From contig JAVVVE010000030.1 of NCBI GenBank assembly GCA_036652815.1, positions 1 to 26,978 on the forward strand: a stretch of 26,978 nucleotides of DNA, in the 5' to 3' direction. The stretch is from SZUA-378 sp036652815. GTDB taxonomy: Bacteria; Bacillota; Clostridia; Lachnospirales; Lachnospiraceae. Shown here piece after piece: positions 5,931 through 14,520 of this stretch. The notes under the pieces were generated by a model that was not told where the DNA came from, did no database searches, and worked only from the letters and a program-made list of their open reading frames with translations. The position numbers were made by a program, and so were the translations under genes. Numbering within the stretch: position 1 is the stretch's first letter; every line of letters begins with the position of its first letter.

Positions 5931-8092
5931 AGAATTTTACCCCATTTGATCTCACATGGTGCCAGTGTTTCGGTATGTGCCGTTCCTGTTCCATCATAAT
6001 AGGTCGTTGTCTGTGTTTCGTTTGAATTGTTTACCACGCCATAGGTTCCGGTTGCCGGATAAGCGTGTACTTCACAGTTCATATTCTCTGCAAACCAACA
6101 GTTCATCTTCTCCTGTTTCCCTGCTGCATAGAACATAGCTCTCATGAGTAAACGTGTATTTTCATAGCTGTACGGCAGTCCTGCGATATAGACGCCTGTC
6201 CCTTTTCCATAGGTGTTGGCTGCGATGTGTACCTCACCATTGGAATATTCGATGATCTCAGTCCGATCGGATAACGCATAAACATTCTTCATGCTCTCAC
6301 CAAAGTCATATTCTGTAGTTCTGCCTGCGGTGATAAAATGCTCCGGTAAAGCTTCTTTATAATATTTATCTGTAGATAAGGTAAATCCCAATTCTTTATC
6401 CACACCGAAAATATCTGCCAGTTGGAAAAATCTTCCATTCTTATGATATGCCGATGGTTCTCCGACACCTATCAATCCACCGCCTTCATAGACCCATTGT
6501 CTTATCATAACAACTAACTTCTCATTATCCCATACACTACCGCCTGAGTAAGCTGTCTCTGCATCGCCTGCATTGATGATTACATCAATATCTTTTGGAA
6601 TCCCATGTTCTAATATATCGTCAAAGCTGATAAAGCTGACATCTACACTTGCTCCACTCAGAGACTCTAACATCCCAAAATAAGAATAGGTCTGCTTGTA
6701 CCATAGAGCATGTGCCACCATATAGGTCTGCCAGGAACGAAGTTTTCCCCAGCTATTTAAGATGGCTACTTTCAATCCGCAATACGGTTTCTCATTATGA
6801 ACATTTTCGTAGATTTCACGAAATTCATCTGCTACCTGTTCAATATAATCCACAAATTTAGGGAACTTGTACGCAAGGCTTAAGTATCCGCCATATCCGA
6901 TCCGATCTACCGGTTTACGCATCAATGCTCTTCTTGCACTCAGCCAATTCTCAATGGCTTCCACACAAGGATCATTCCCTTCATAGAATGTATCCGGGAA
7001 GAAATATGGGAGGAATCTGCCTTCTGTGTATTTAACATGTGGGATCTCCGAAATAAGACGCAGCGTTGCGCCGCCTCCTACACTGCCTACTACTGCATCA
7101 ATACCGATATCTTCAAAATAAGGACCGTATGGCTCTGTTCCAATCCAGTTATCCCCTAAAAACATCATCGCTTCTTTGCCTGCCTGATGCGCAATATCCA
7201 CAAGTTCTTTTGCTTTCTTTGCAACAAATCTTTGTATAAAATCCATATAGTCTCGATATGCATCCGTAGGTACTCTAAATGTGGAATTATAGTATCCATT
7301 ATCTACAATATCTTCCAGACGCAGTGCATATCCGTATTCTGCTTTAAATTCTTCTAATGCTTTTACCGATACCGTCGCTCCATAACCGAACCAATCCACA
7401 AATTTTTCTTTGGAATCCGCATTAAATACCAAGGTGAAATGATAGAAAAATGTTGTAAAACGTACCACATCTGTATCCGGATTATTCTGTAACCACTGTG
7501 TCAGATATTCTGTTGCAAACATTCCTGCTTCATCCTGTCTTACATCAAATGGGATATCATGTGGCTTATCTCCCCATTGGTTGGTAATATGATTATACAT
7601 CTGTGTCGGATCCCATATCATATATACCAAAAAGGAAACTGTGTATTCATGAAATAATTCTGCATGAGAAATCGTTAATAGATTCTTTTTTTCGTCAAGT
7701 TCCCAGTCTGAGGTCGGAACGATCTTATTTGTCGTTCTGTCTATCACTTCCCACCACTCGGTCGGATCATGTCTGTAATCTGCGATTACCTGCTCTCGCA
7801 GATAGCCGTCCAAAAAATCTATAGTTACCTGCTCTGTGGTTGCAAGATTACGCTTGGACATCAAAACCATCTGCTGACATTCATCCATATGTTTGGCAGC
7901 AAATTCATTATGACCTCTTGCCACAAAATAAGTAGTATATATCTTAGCATCAAGATGTTTAATCTCATCATCTAATTTGGTGCCATCACTGTCTCTTAAA
8001 GCATCTGCGCCCCAACGGTTCATCATTTCTTTGGTTTCTTCCAGAAAATTAGATTCACTTGGTAATGTTACTCGTCCACTTGTTTTTGACAT
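5927..8092 (-). CDS. lnpA: 1,3-beta-galactosyl-N-acetylhexosamine phosphorylase (GH112)
   Basis: Predicted to phosphorolyse galacto-N-biose and/or lacto-N-biose I into galactose 1-phosphate and GalNAc/GlcNAc in the cytoplasm. The 721-residue protein follows bifidobacterial GLNBP along its length. It shares RFTTFFYHFT-like and EGRFLPYFFPDTFYEGNDP-like stretches and the catalytic acid D314 in FLGDNWIGTEPY (D313 in the Bifidobacterium enzyme). The MYNHITN stretch (165-171) also matches that enzyme, which argues against the galactosyl-rhamnose phosphorylase branch of GH112. The start at 8092 has GAGGGAG upstream. No sugar transporter, galT or galE is in the window, so uptake and galactose-1-phosphate use must be encoded elsewhere. 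Confidence 0.93.
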   Translation of the reverse strand: MSKTSGRVTLPSESNFLEETKEMMNRWGADALRDSDGTKLDDEIKHLDAKIYTTYFVARGHNEFAAKHMDECQQMVLMSKRNLATTEQVTIDFLDGYLREQVIADYRHDPTEWWEVIDRTTNKIVPTSDWELDEKKNLLTISHAELFHEYTVSFLVYMIWDPTQMYNHITNQWGDKPHDIPFDVRQDEAGMFATEYLTQWLQNNPDTDVVRFTTFFYHFTLVFNADSKEKFVDWFGYGATVSVKALEEFKAEYGYALRLEDIVDNGYYNSTFRVPTDAYRDYMDFIQRFVAKKAKELVDIAHQAGKEAMMFLGDNWIGTEPYGPYFEDIGIDAVVGSVGGGATLRLISEIPHVKYTEGRFLPYFFPDTFYEGNDPCVEAIENWLSARRALMRKPVDRIGYGGYLSLAYKFPKFVDYIEQVADEFREIYENVHNEKPYCGLKVAILNSWGKLRSWQTYMVAHALWYKQTYSYFGMLESLSGASVDVSFISFDDILEHGIPKDIDVIINAGDAETAYSGGSVWDNEKLVVMIRQWVYEGGGLIGVGEPSAYHKNGRFFQLADIFGVDKELGFTLSTDKYYKEALPEHFITAGRTTEYDFGESMKNVYALSDRTEIIEYSNGEVHIAANTYGKGTGVYIAGLPYSYENTRLLMRAMFYAAGKQEKMNCWFAENMNCEVHAYPATGTYGVVNNSNETQTTTYYDGTGTAHTETLAPCEIKWGKIL

Positions 8093-8140
8093 ATTGTATT
8101 CTCCCTCGCTTGTCTGATTTAGATTATTGATTTATGTTAC

Positions 8141-8158
8141 ACTATACTTGTAGTATAC
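8141..8158 (-). promoter_or_regulatory. Candidate phosphorylase promoter element with degenerate operator
   Basis: On the minus strand a TATAGT -10-like hexamer (8146-8141) has no good -35 upstream. TTGTAGTATAC (8148-8158, plus strand) next to it differs at two positions from the core of the 15-bp repeats at 4853 and 4978. An activator-dependent promoter is plausible but weakly supported. Confidence 0.3.
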
Positions 8159-8185
8159 TGACTATATCACGAACCTACAATAGCA

Positions 8186-8227
8186 CAATATGCATATTTT
8201 TTTACACGATACACCTTTTGCATATTG
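8186..8227. repeat. Inverted repeat in the phosphorylase/flippase control region
   Basis: CAATATGCA (8186-8194) and TGCATATTG (8219-8227) are perfect 9-bp inverted arms with a 24-nt loop. TTTGCATAT in the right arm also occurs at 4967-4975 before araC. It may be an operator; the region is AT-rich, so chance is possible. Confidence 0.35.
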
Positions 8228-8253
8228 AATGCTCTTCTATGATATAGTATATT
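8225..8253 (+). promoter_or_regulatory. Candidate promoter of the flippase gene
   Basis: TTGAAT (8225-8230), 17 nt, TATATT (8248-8253), ending 21 nt before the ATG. It overlaps the right arm of the inverted repeat. Confidence 0.4.
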
Positions 8254-8274
8254 ATAGGCTATGGAGGTTTTTAC

Positions 8275-9900
8275 ATGACAAAACAAAGTAAACAGAATCT
8301 GCTGATGCAGGGAAGTATTCTTGCAGCTGCGGGTATTATAACCAGACTGATAGGTCTTCTATATAGAGTGCCTATGGCGAATATGCTGGGTGCCGAAGGA
8401 AATGGTCTCTATTCCGTAGCTTTCGGTATTTATAATATTACTCTGACTCTTTCTTCTTATGGATTGCCCCTGGCAGTCTCTAAGATCATCTCACAGCGTA
8501 CCGCCAATAAAGAATATCGTAATGCAAATCATGTGTTCCACAATGCACTGCTTCTGGCTCTGATCCTTGGCAGTATTGCTTGTGCTGCTATCTATCTCGG
8601 CGCAGATACGTTAGAAATCATTTATTCTCAAAAAGGTCTTGCTAAGCCGTTGCGTATCGTCGCTCCGACTACTTTTGTCATGGCTCTTCTCGGTGTATTC
8701 CGCGGTCTCTATCAAGGGAAGCACACCATGATTCCAACCGCCATTTCACAGATTGTAGAACAGATAGTCAATGTAATGGTAAGTCTATTGGCTGTCTATC
8801 AGTTCACACAGGTATATCGCGATTCCGATCAGGTGGCTGCTTATGGTGCTGCCGGTGGTATGTGCGGTACCTTTGCAGGTGCTTTGATTGCCCTTATCTT
8901 TGTGATTATCATCTTTATCCTATATAAACCGACTCTGGATCGGCAAGTCAAAAGAGATCGTACTGCTATAGATGAAACCAATCTTGAGATTTACCGCGTT
9001 TTGGCGATTACTGTTCTCCCTATTATCATCAGTCAGACTGTATATCAGATTGGTTCTACCATAGACGATTATATCTTTGCCAACGTGATGCCCCTGCGTG
9101 GACTGAAGCAATCTCTCATTACTTCATTACAGGGAGTCTACAATACCCAGTTTAATCTCTTGATTAATATACCGGTCGCAGTCGCTACTTCTCTTGCCGC
9201 ATCGGCTATGCCCAGTATCGCTGCTTCTTATAAAAGACATGAGATCTCAGAGATCGTTGAGAAGATCCATTATGTCATTAAATTTAATATGATGATTGCA
9301 TTTCCTTCTGCTGTAGGTTTATCCGTACTGGCACTACCGATTATGAAGATGTTATTCCCTGCGATATCTGAATATCATGATCTGTCTGCCAATCTATTAT
9401 TGGTGGGTTCATCTGCGGTCATATTCTACTCGCTGTCTACGATAACCAGTTCTATACTACAAGGAACAGACCACATGAAGACACCTATCTATCATGCGGC
9501 CATTTCTCTTGTGATTCATCTGTTCCTAGTATACCCACTGCTGCGCTACACGGACTTGAATGTATATGCTCTGGTCATTGGCAGCATTACTTTTCCAATG
9601 GTCATCTGTATCCTGAATTGGATCTCCGTAGGGCATTTTCTGGGTTATCGCCAAGAGGTCGTTAAATCTTTTTTGGTTCCCTTGGTGTCTTCGCTCGTGA
9701 TGGGACTGGTAGCGGTAGGGATTTACCAGCTTACCTACTTCTTACTATCCAACAATACATTCAGTGTCATAGTTTCCATACTCCTGGGTGCAATGGTATA
9801 TTTCTTTATGCTCTTGATCTTAAAGTGCTTCTCAAAAGAGGAAGTATTGAATCTTCCTTTTGGATATCGAATTGCAAAGATCTGTAAACACTTTTTATAG
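8275..9900 (+). CDS. SpoVB/MurJ-like polysaccharide flippase (MVF superfamily)
   Basis: This 541-residue protein has about 14 hydrophobic segments across its whole length, as expected for a MOP-superfamily lipid-linked sugar exporter. The N-terminal stretch GSILAAAGIITRLIGLLYRV (14-33) followed by GAEGNGLYSVAFGIYN is typical of the SpoVB/YtgP group of Bacillota, which flip lipid-linked cell-wall or polysaccharide precursors across the membrane. The start is supported by TGGAGG 9 nt upstream. It is transcribed opposite to its sugar-metabolism neighbours, and its last 6 nt overlap the xylulokinase stop, so it is probably a stand-alone gene. Whether it serves peptidoglycan, spore cortex or another polymer cannot be decided here. 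Confidence 0.88.
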   Translation: MTKQSKQNLLMQGSILAAAGIITRLIGLLYRVPMANMLGAEGNGLYSVAFGIYNITLTLSSYGLPLAVSKIISQRTANKEYRNANHVFHNALLLALILGSIACAAIYLGADTLEIIYSQKGLAKPLRIVAPTTFVMALLGVFRGLYQGKHTMIPTAISQIVEQIVNVMVSLLAVYQFTQVYRDSDQVAAYGAAGGMCGTFAGALIALIFVIIIFILYKPTLDRQVKRDRTAIDETNLEIYRVLAITVLPIIISQTVYQIGSTIDDYIFANVMPLRGLKQSLITSLQGVYNTQFNLLINIPVAVATSLAASAMPSIAASYKRHEISEIVEKIHYVIKFNMMIAFPSAVGLSVLALPIMKMLFPAISEYHDLSANLLLVGSSAVIFYSLSTITSSILQGTDHMKTPIYHAAISLVIHLFLVYPLLRYTDLNVYALVIGSITFPMVICILNWISVGHFLGYRQEVVKSFLVPLVSSLVMGLVAVGIYQLTYFLLSNNTFSVIVSILLGAMVYFFMLLILKCFSKEEVLNLPFGYRIAKICKHFL

Positions 9901-11364
9901 ATATTTTGAAAACAGCTCTTTTACCGCAGGATATATTTTAGAAAACTTTTGATATCTATCTTCATATTTGGCTACCAATGCAGGTGTCGGTTCCACAGTA
10001 TCTACGATGTTAACCAAGGCTTCTGCCGCCTCTTCTACGGATGCGTATTCACCGCAAGCGACTGCCGCCAGGATAGCGCCCCCATATCCGGGGCCTTCTT
10101 CACTCTCGATAACATCTATCTTTAGATTCAGGATATTAGCTATCATCTTCTTCCACAACGGACTCTTTGCACCACCTCCGCATATTTTGGAACGTTCGAT
10201 TACAATCCCTAAAGATCTCGCTACTTCCAAGGAATCTCGAATCGCAAAAGCAACTCCCTCTAAAACAGCCTGAGTCATATCAGCTCTTGTCGTATCCATC
10301 GTAAGTCCAATGAATGTCCCTCTTGCATAAGGATCATTTAGTGGGGAACGTTCTCCCATCAAATAAGGTAAGAAATATACATGATTCTCTCCCAATTTCG
10401 AGATATCCTCTTGTTCCCTCCCATATTCCTTTGTCCCTAAGATATCTTCCATCCACCATTTATTACAGGACGCAGCACTGAGCATACATCCCATGAGATG
10501 ATAATGACCATCTGCATGTGCAAAGGCATGCAGCGCATTATGCGTATCCACTCCAAATTTTTGACTGGAGATAAAGATCGTACCCGATGTTCCCAGAGAA
10601 ATATTGCACCTGCCATCTCCTACTGTACCTGTGCCGACTGCTGCTGCCGCATTGTCTCCGGCACCTGCTGCGATTACGACTTCCTCAGATAAGCCAAGAC
10701 TATTGGCGATCTCACTCTTTAGGTGTCCAACGACTGCTGAACTCTCATAGATCGTCGCTAATTGTGCCTGTTTAATATCACACAGCTCCAGCATCTTGGG
10801 CGACCAGCATTTATGTTCCACATCCAGAAGCAGCGTCCCCGAAGCATCCGACACATCAGTACTAAAATTCCCTGACAAACGATATGCGATATAATCCTTT
10901 GGCAACATGATTTTTTGAATACGTGCAAAGTTTTCCGGTTCATGTTTCTTGACCCATAGAAGCTTCGGAGCTGTAAATCCGGTAAATGCAATATTCGCGG
11001 TATATGCTGATATTTGTTCTTTACCGATGACTTCATTCAGATACTCACACTCTTGTGTTGTCCTGCCATCATTCCATAAAATCGCCGGCCTAATTACCTG
11101 ATCTGCCTCATCCAAAATAACCAATCCATGCATCTGTCCACCAAAACTGATACCAGCCACCTGTGATCTGTCACAGGTATCGATTAGTTCTGTCAGTCCT
11201 TCCATGACCGCTTTCCACCAATCCTCCGGAGCCTGTTCTGACCACCCCGGATGTGGAAAGGATAACGGGTATTCTTTAGAAACCACTTTTTCTATTTTAC
11301 CATCTGCTGTCATAAGCAATAATTTTACAGCCGAGGTTCCCAAATCAATTCCGATATATAACAT
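9895..11364 (-). CDS. xylB: Xylulokinase (FGGY family)
   Basis: Predicted to phosphorylate D-xylulose to D-xylulose 5-phosphate with ATP. The protein is 489 residues, normal for XylB. The N-terminal GIDLGTSAVK (5-14) is the FGGY phosphate-binding motif, GQMHG (76-80) is characteristic of xylulokinases, and D237 in AGAGDNAAAAVGTG is the catalytic base position. It is the last gene of a three-gene minus-strand unit: DUF4867-like, isomerase-like, xylB, with 21 nt between isomerase and kinase. No xylose isomerase (xylA) is present; the neighbouring isomerase belongs to another fold, so the true substrate could be D-xylulose or a related ketose. Its stop overlaps the convergent flippase gene by 6 nt. 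Confidence 0.9.
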   Translation of the reverse strand: MLYIGIDLGTSAVKLLLMTADGKIEKVVSKEYPLSFPHPGWSEQAPEDWWKAVMEGLTELIDTCDRSQVAGISFGGQMHGLVILDEADQVIRPAILWNDGRTTQECEYLNEVIGKEQISAYTANIAFTGFTAPKLLWVKKHEPENFARIQKIMLPKDYIAYRLSGNFSTDVSDASGTLLLDVEHKCWSPKMLELCDIKQAQLATIYESSAVVGHLKSEIANSLGLSEEVVIAAGAGDNAAAAVGTGTVGDGRCNISLGTSGTIFISSQKFGVDTHNALHAFAHADGHYHLMGCMLSAASCNKWWMEDILGTKEYGREQEDISKLGENHVYFLPYLMGERSPLNDPYARGTFIGLTMDTTRADMTQAVLEGVAFAIRDSLEVARSLGIVIERSKICGGGAKSPLWKKMIANILNLKIDVIESEEGPGYGGAILAAVACGEYASVEEAAEALVNIVDTVEPTPALVAKYEDRYQKFSKIYPAVKELFSKYL

Positions 11365-11385
11365 ATTATCATCTCCTATTTTTAT

Positions 11386-12873
11386 CTATGCAAAAGGGTT
11401 TTCACTCTTATAACGCATCTCTTTTGGCTGATTAAATCCTATCTCTTCCAACGGAACTCCAATATATTTAAAGACTTCATAGAGTGCCTTTCCAAAATGC
11501 CCAAATGCAACTGCACCATGATGTGGATAATTTCCTTCAATCAATACATGACGATAGAATCTACCCATCTCCGGAATCGCAAAGATACCAATAGCACCAA
11601 AAGACTTTGTCGCAACAGGAAGGACTTCACCCTGTGCAATATAACCACATAATTCTGCATCCGCACTACTTTGCAAACGGAAGAACGTAATCTCACCCGG
11701 TAAGATATCTCCCTCTAAAGTGCCTTGTGTGACTTCCTCCGGTAATGCTCTTGCCATAATCATCTGATATTTCATCGCACAGGATGACAGTTTCTTGGAA
11801 TTGGTATTGCCACAATGAAATCCCATAAAAGTATCCTGCTGTGTATAGGCAAACTGACCCTTAATATCTTCTTCATACATATCCGCCGGTACTGTATTAT
11901 TAATATCCAATAGCGTGACTGTATCTTTACTGATACAAGTTCCTATAAATTCACTCAAAGCACCATAGATATCCACTTCACAGGATACCGGTATGCCCAT
12001 TCCTGTTAAACGGCTATTAACATAACAAGGCACAAATCCAAATTGTGTTTGAAATGCCGGCCAGCATTTTCCTGCAATGGCTACATACTTGCGATAGCCT
12101 TTATGTTGCTCGATCCAATCCAGTAAAGTCAATTCATACTGTGCTAATTTTGCAAGAATCTCCGGTTTCTTATTGCCTTCTCCCAGTTCTTCTTCCATAT
12201 CTTTTACAACCGCTTGGATACGCTCATCTCCTGCATGCTCCTTAAATGCTTCAAATAAATCAAGTTCTGAGTTCTCCTCAATCTCAACCCCCAGATTATA
12301 GAGCTGCTTAATCGGCGCATTGCATGCTAAGAAATTAAGTGGACGAGGTCCAAAGCTAATGATCTTTAGAGCTGACAATCCGATAATCGCCCTTGCAATC
12401 GGAATAAATTGTGCTATCATATCTGCACATTCCTCTGCTGTTCCTACCGGATATTCCGGAATATATGCTTTGATATTACGAAGCTTAAGATTGTAACTGG
12501 CATTTAACATACCACAATAGGCATCTCCACGACCTCCTATCAGATTATCTCCGCTCTCTTCTGCTGCTGCCACAAACATAGCCGGACCATCAAAATGTTT
12601 TGCTAATAGAGTTTCCGAGATCTCAGGGCCAAAGTTACCCAGGTATACCACCAAAGCGTTGCATCCTGCCTGCTTAACATCTTCTAATGCCTGCACCATA
12701 TGAATCTCACTTTCTACGATGCAGATTGGACATTCATAGATATCTTCTATATTATATTGCTTGCGATATGCTGCTATCAGTGCTTCTCTTCTTGATACAG
12801 ATAAAATCTCCGGAAAACAATCACGGCTTACTGCTACAATTCCTACTTTTACTTTTGGTAAATTCTCAAACAT
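11386..12873 (-). CDS. L-fucose/L-arabinose isomerase-like sugar isomerase
   Basis: This 495-residue protein resembles the FucI/AraA fold: an N-terminal Rossmann-like half (VVYLGNFGPE, 76-84; AAAEESGDN near 102-110) and a C-terminal metal-binding half. Likely Mn2+ ligands are E299 (SCEVDIYGA), D323 (LLDINNT) and a histidine in NYPHHGAVAFGHFGK (448-462). These match the Glu/Asp/His set of fucose isomerase in order. It would interconvert an aldose and a ketose. Two adjacent ATGs (12876 and 12873) follow AAAGGTGATC; 12873 has the better spacing, and a GTG at 12903 is too close to its purine run. The xylB partner suggests a ketopentose product, but the substrate is undetermined. Confidence 0.8.
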   Translation of the reverse strand: MFENLPKVKVGIVAVSRDCFPEILSVSRREALIAAYRKQYNIEDIYECPICIVESEIHMVQALEDVKQAGCNALVVYLGNFGPEISETLLAKHFDGPAMFVAAAEESGDNLIGGRGDAYCGMLNASYNLKLRNIKAYIPEYPVGTAEECADMIAQFIPIARAIIGLSALKIISFGPRPLNFLACNAPIKQLYNLGVEIEENSELDLFEAFKEHAGDERIQAVVKDMEEELGEGNKKPEILAKLAQYELTLLDWIEQHKGYRKYVAIAGKCWPAFQTQFGFVPCYVNSRLTGMGIPVSCEVDIYGALSEFIGTCISKDTVTLLDINNTVPADMYEEDIKGQFAYTQQDTFMGFHCGNTNSKKLSSCAMKYQMIMARALPEEVTQGTLEGDILPGEITFFRLQSSADAELCGYIAQGEVLPVATKSFGAIGIFAIPEMGRFYRHVLIEGNYPHHGAVAFGHFGKALYEVFKYIGVPLEEIGFNQPKEMRYKSENPFA

Positions 12874-12930
12874 CATGATCACCTTTGTATGCTTTCTGCA
12901 CACATCCCTTTCTGATTCCTAAAATACTAT

Positions 12931-13572
12931 TTATAACTGCACATGTTTTTCTAATACACTGACATTTTCACCGATCAAACCCTGATAAGCACCGTCTATT
13001 GCGGCTTCCGTATGTCCGATAAGCCATTTATTCTTAGCCACCAGAAGCTTATCTTCCGAAGCACTGTCCGGAATATGTTCAAGCTCGGTATTGGTTCCCT
13101 TTGGTAGGATTACCACATTCCGAAACGGCTTACCATCAACACTGCAAGGTGCATAGTGCAAAGTCGTCGCATACAGCTCTATCACTTCTCCCGCCGACAC
13201 CAGAAATGCTTCTATCTTACCCGTATCATAGGTATTATCTGTTCCAATATCCTGCTGTCGCCCTAATAGTAAGATCAAATCTGTAACTGCAACCCCAATC
13301 TCGGAACTGCGATGATACTCTACTGCGTTTAGTTTATAATTGGTTCCATTGCAATATCCTATCTGTATTGGCAATCCTCCAAATAAACTGTCCTGTATGG
13401 ACTTTGCCACCGGTAATGCTTCCAATTGTGTGATAGAAGGATAATATACCACACCATCCACCGGTGCATCCGTTGTCTGCATCTCTTCCACTAACTCTGC
13501 TACTTGATACTCCGTTGTCAATACTCTGCCATACGTCGAAAAAGCAGCATCTGTGATATTTTGAATTCTCAT
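12931..13572 (-). CDS. DUF4867-like protein of the isomerase-kinase operon
   Basis: This 213-residue soluble protein has no signal peptide or membrane segment. From memory it fits DUF4867, a Bacillota family found beside sugar isomerases and kinases; no activity is established. The alternating beta-strand pattern with IEAFLVSAGEVIELYATTLHYAPC near 121-144 and FRNVVILPKGT is cupin-like, so a sugar-binding, mutarotase-like or epimerase-like role is conceivable. It is the first gene of the unit, with GGGAGAT upstream of the ATG and a perfect inverted repeat just before that. The isomerase start follows about 57 nt downstream. Family call is moderate; function is unknown. Confidence 0.6.
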   Translation of the reverse strand: MRIQNITDAAFSTYGRVLTTEYQVAELVEEMQTTDAPVDGVVYYPSITQLEALPVAKSIQDSLFGGLPIQIGYCNGTNYKLNAVEYHRSSEIGVAVTDLILLLGRQQDIGTDNTYDTGKIEAFLVSAGEVIELYATTLHYAPCSVDGKPFRNVVILPKGTNTELEHIPDSASEDKLLVAKNKWLIGHTEAAIDGAYQGLIGENVSVLEKHVQL

Positions 13573-13586
13573 GACATCTCCCGTCT

Positions 13587-13602
13587 GTTCGTTTTAACGA
13601 AC
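13587..13602 (-). promoter_or_regulatory. Perfect inverted repeat in the leader of the isomerase-xylB operon
   Basis: GTTCGTT-TT-AACGAAC, two 7-bp arms 2 nt apart, lies 14 nt before the first ATG of the operon and just upstream of its ribosome binding site. It suits a dimeric repressor site (LacI/GntR style) better than an RNA hairpin, because a 2-nt loop is too tight. Confidence 0.55.
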
Positions 13603-13636
13603 CTGCGATTCAATATGATTCTCATCTGCTGCTTCT

Positions 13637-13642
13637 ATTATA
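13637..13642 (-). promoter_or_regulatory. Candidate -10 of the isomerase-xylB operon
   Basis: A perfect TATAAT on the minus strand in the 105-bp gap after the AraC gene. The -35 region 17 nt upstream (TGGATA) is poor, which suggests help from an activator. The predicted start near 13630 puts the inverted repeat at 13587-13602 inside the leader. Confidence 0.45.
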
Positions 13643-13677
13643 TTTAATTGTTCTGTTATTATCCACCGATTACTTAG

Positions 13678-14520
13678 CTAATGAATAGCACTTACTTGTC
13701 TTTTCTTAAGTTCTCTCCGGTATTCACTTGGTAATATCCCAAACCGCTTTGCAAACGCTTTGGCAAGACTTCTGCTATCAGGAAAACCGTTGTTTTCTGC
13801 GATTTGATTGATAGAATCGTCTGTATTGATTAGTTCTTTATAAGCATACTCAACCCGTACATTAATGAGATATGCCTTATAGTTGATTCTTGCATATTGA
13901 CGAAACATACGTGATAGGTAGGTAGGCGAAAAACCAAATAGAGAGGCAACTCCTTCTAAGGTAATATCCTCTTGATAATGCTCCTGAATATAGTTTGTTA
14001 TCTTGGACAATTTATCTAATTGCTTATTTAGCTTCACTCTGGCCGGATCTATTTCTGTTTCTTTATATTTAGTTACCAGAAGATAAAGCAGCTTATAATA
14101 GTAACTACTCACTTCCAATTCATATCCATATTGCTTTTGAGCATATGCACGATACATATTCTTGATAAGCTGAATCATCTCATCATCTTTCTCATAGCGT
14201 GTACTTTTAAATAAGATATATTCCTCTTCACTATAAGCTTGAAACATTTCCGGCGGTATTTGTAAAACAAGTGTAAAATTCTCCTTGGGCGCTTCTATTG
14301 AATGTATTTCATTGGAATTAACCAAAATAAATTCACCTGAAGACAGCGAAAAATAGGAAGTATTAATATAGAAGTCAATCTCACCCTCAAAGACCAAAAA
14401 TAATTCTACCGAATTATGCCAATGCTTAACTACCTGATAATTACCATTTTTACCTTCAAATACAAACATTCTGAAAGGTAAATCATGATTGGGTAATACT
14501 AACTCATGCTTGAACTCCAT
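13678..14520 (-). CDS. AraC-family transcriptional regulator
   Basis: This 280-residue protein has an N-terminal cupin-like domain (about 10-90, with HWHNSVELFLVFEGE and a SGEFILVNSNEIHSIE turn) and a C-terminal AraC DNA-binding domain (about 175-275, with ITLEGVASLFGFSPTYLSRMFRQ split over the first HTH and RFGILPSEYR at the end). It lies directly upstream of the isomerase-xylB operon on the same strand, which makes it the likely local activator. Its start overlaps the exonuclease gene by 17 nt; the best purine-rich site, GAGGAGAG, is about 12 nt upstream inside that gene, so it may be translationally coupled. Confidence 0.88.
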   Translation of the reverse strand: MEFKHELVLPNHDLPFRMFVFEGKNGNYQVVKHWHNSVELFLVFEGEIDFYINTSYFSLSSGEFILVNSNEIHSIEAPKENFTLVLQIPPEMFQAYSEEEYILFKSTRYEKDDEMIQLIKNMYRAYAQKQYGYELEVSSYYYKLLYLLVTKYKETEIDPARVKLNKQLDKLSKITNYIQEHYQEDITLEGVASLFGFSPTYLSRMFRQYARINYKAYLINVRVEYAYKELINTDDSINQIAENNGFPDSRSLAKAFAKRFGILPSEYRRELKKRQVSAIH

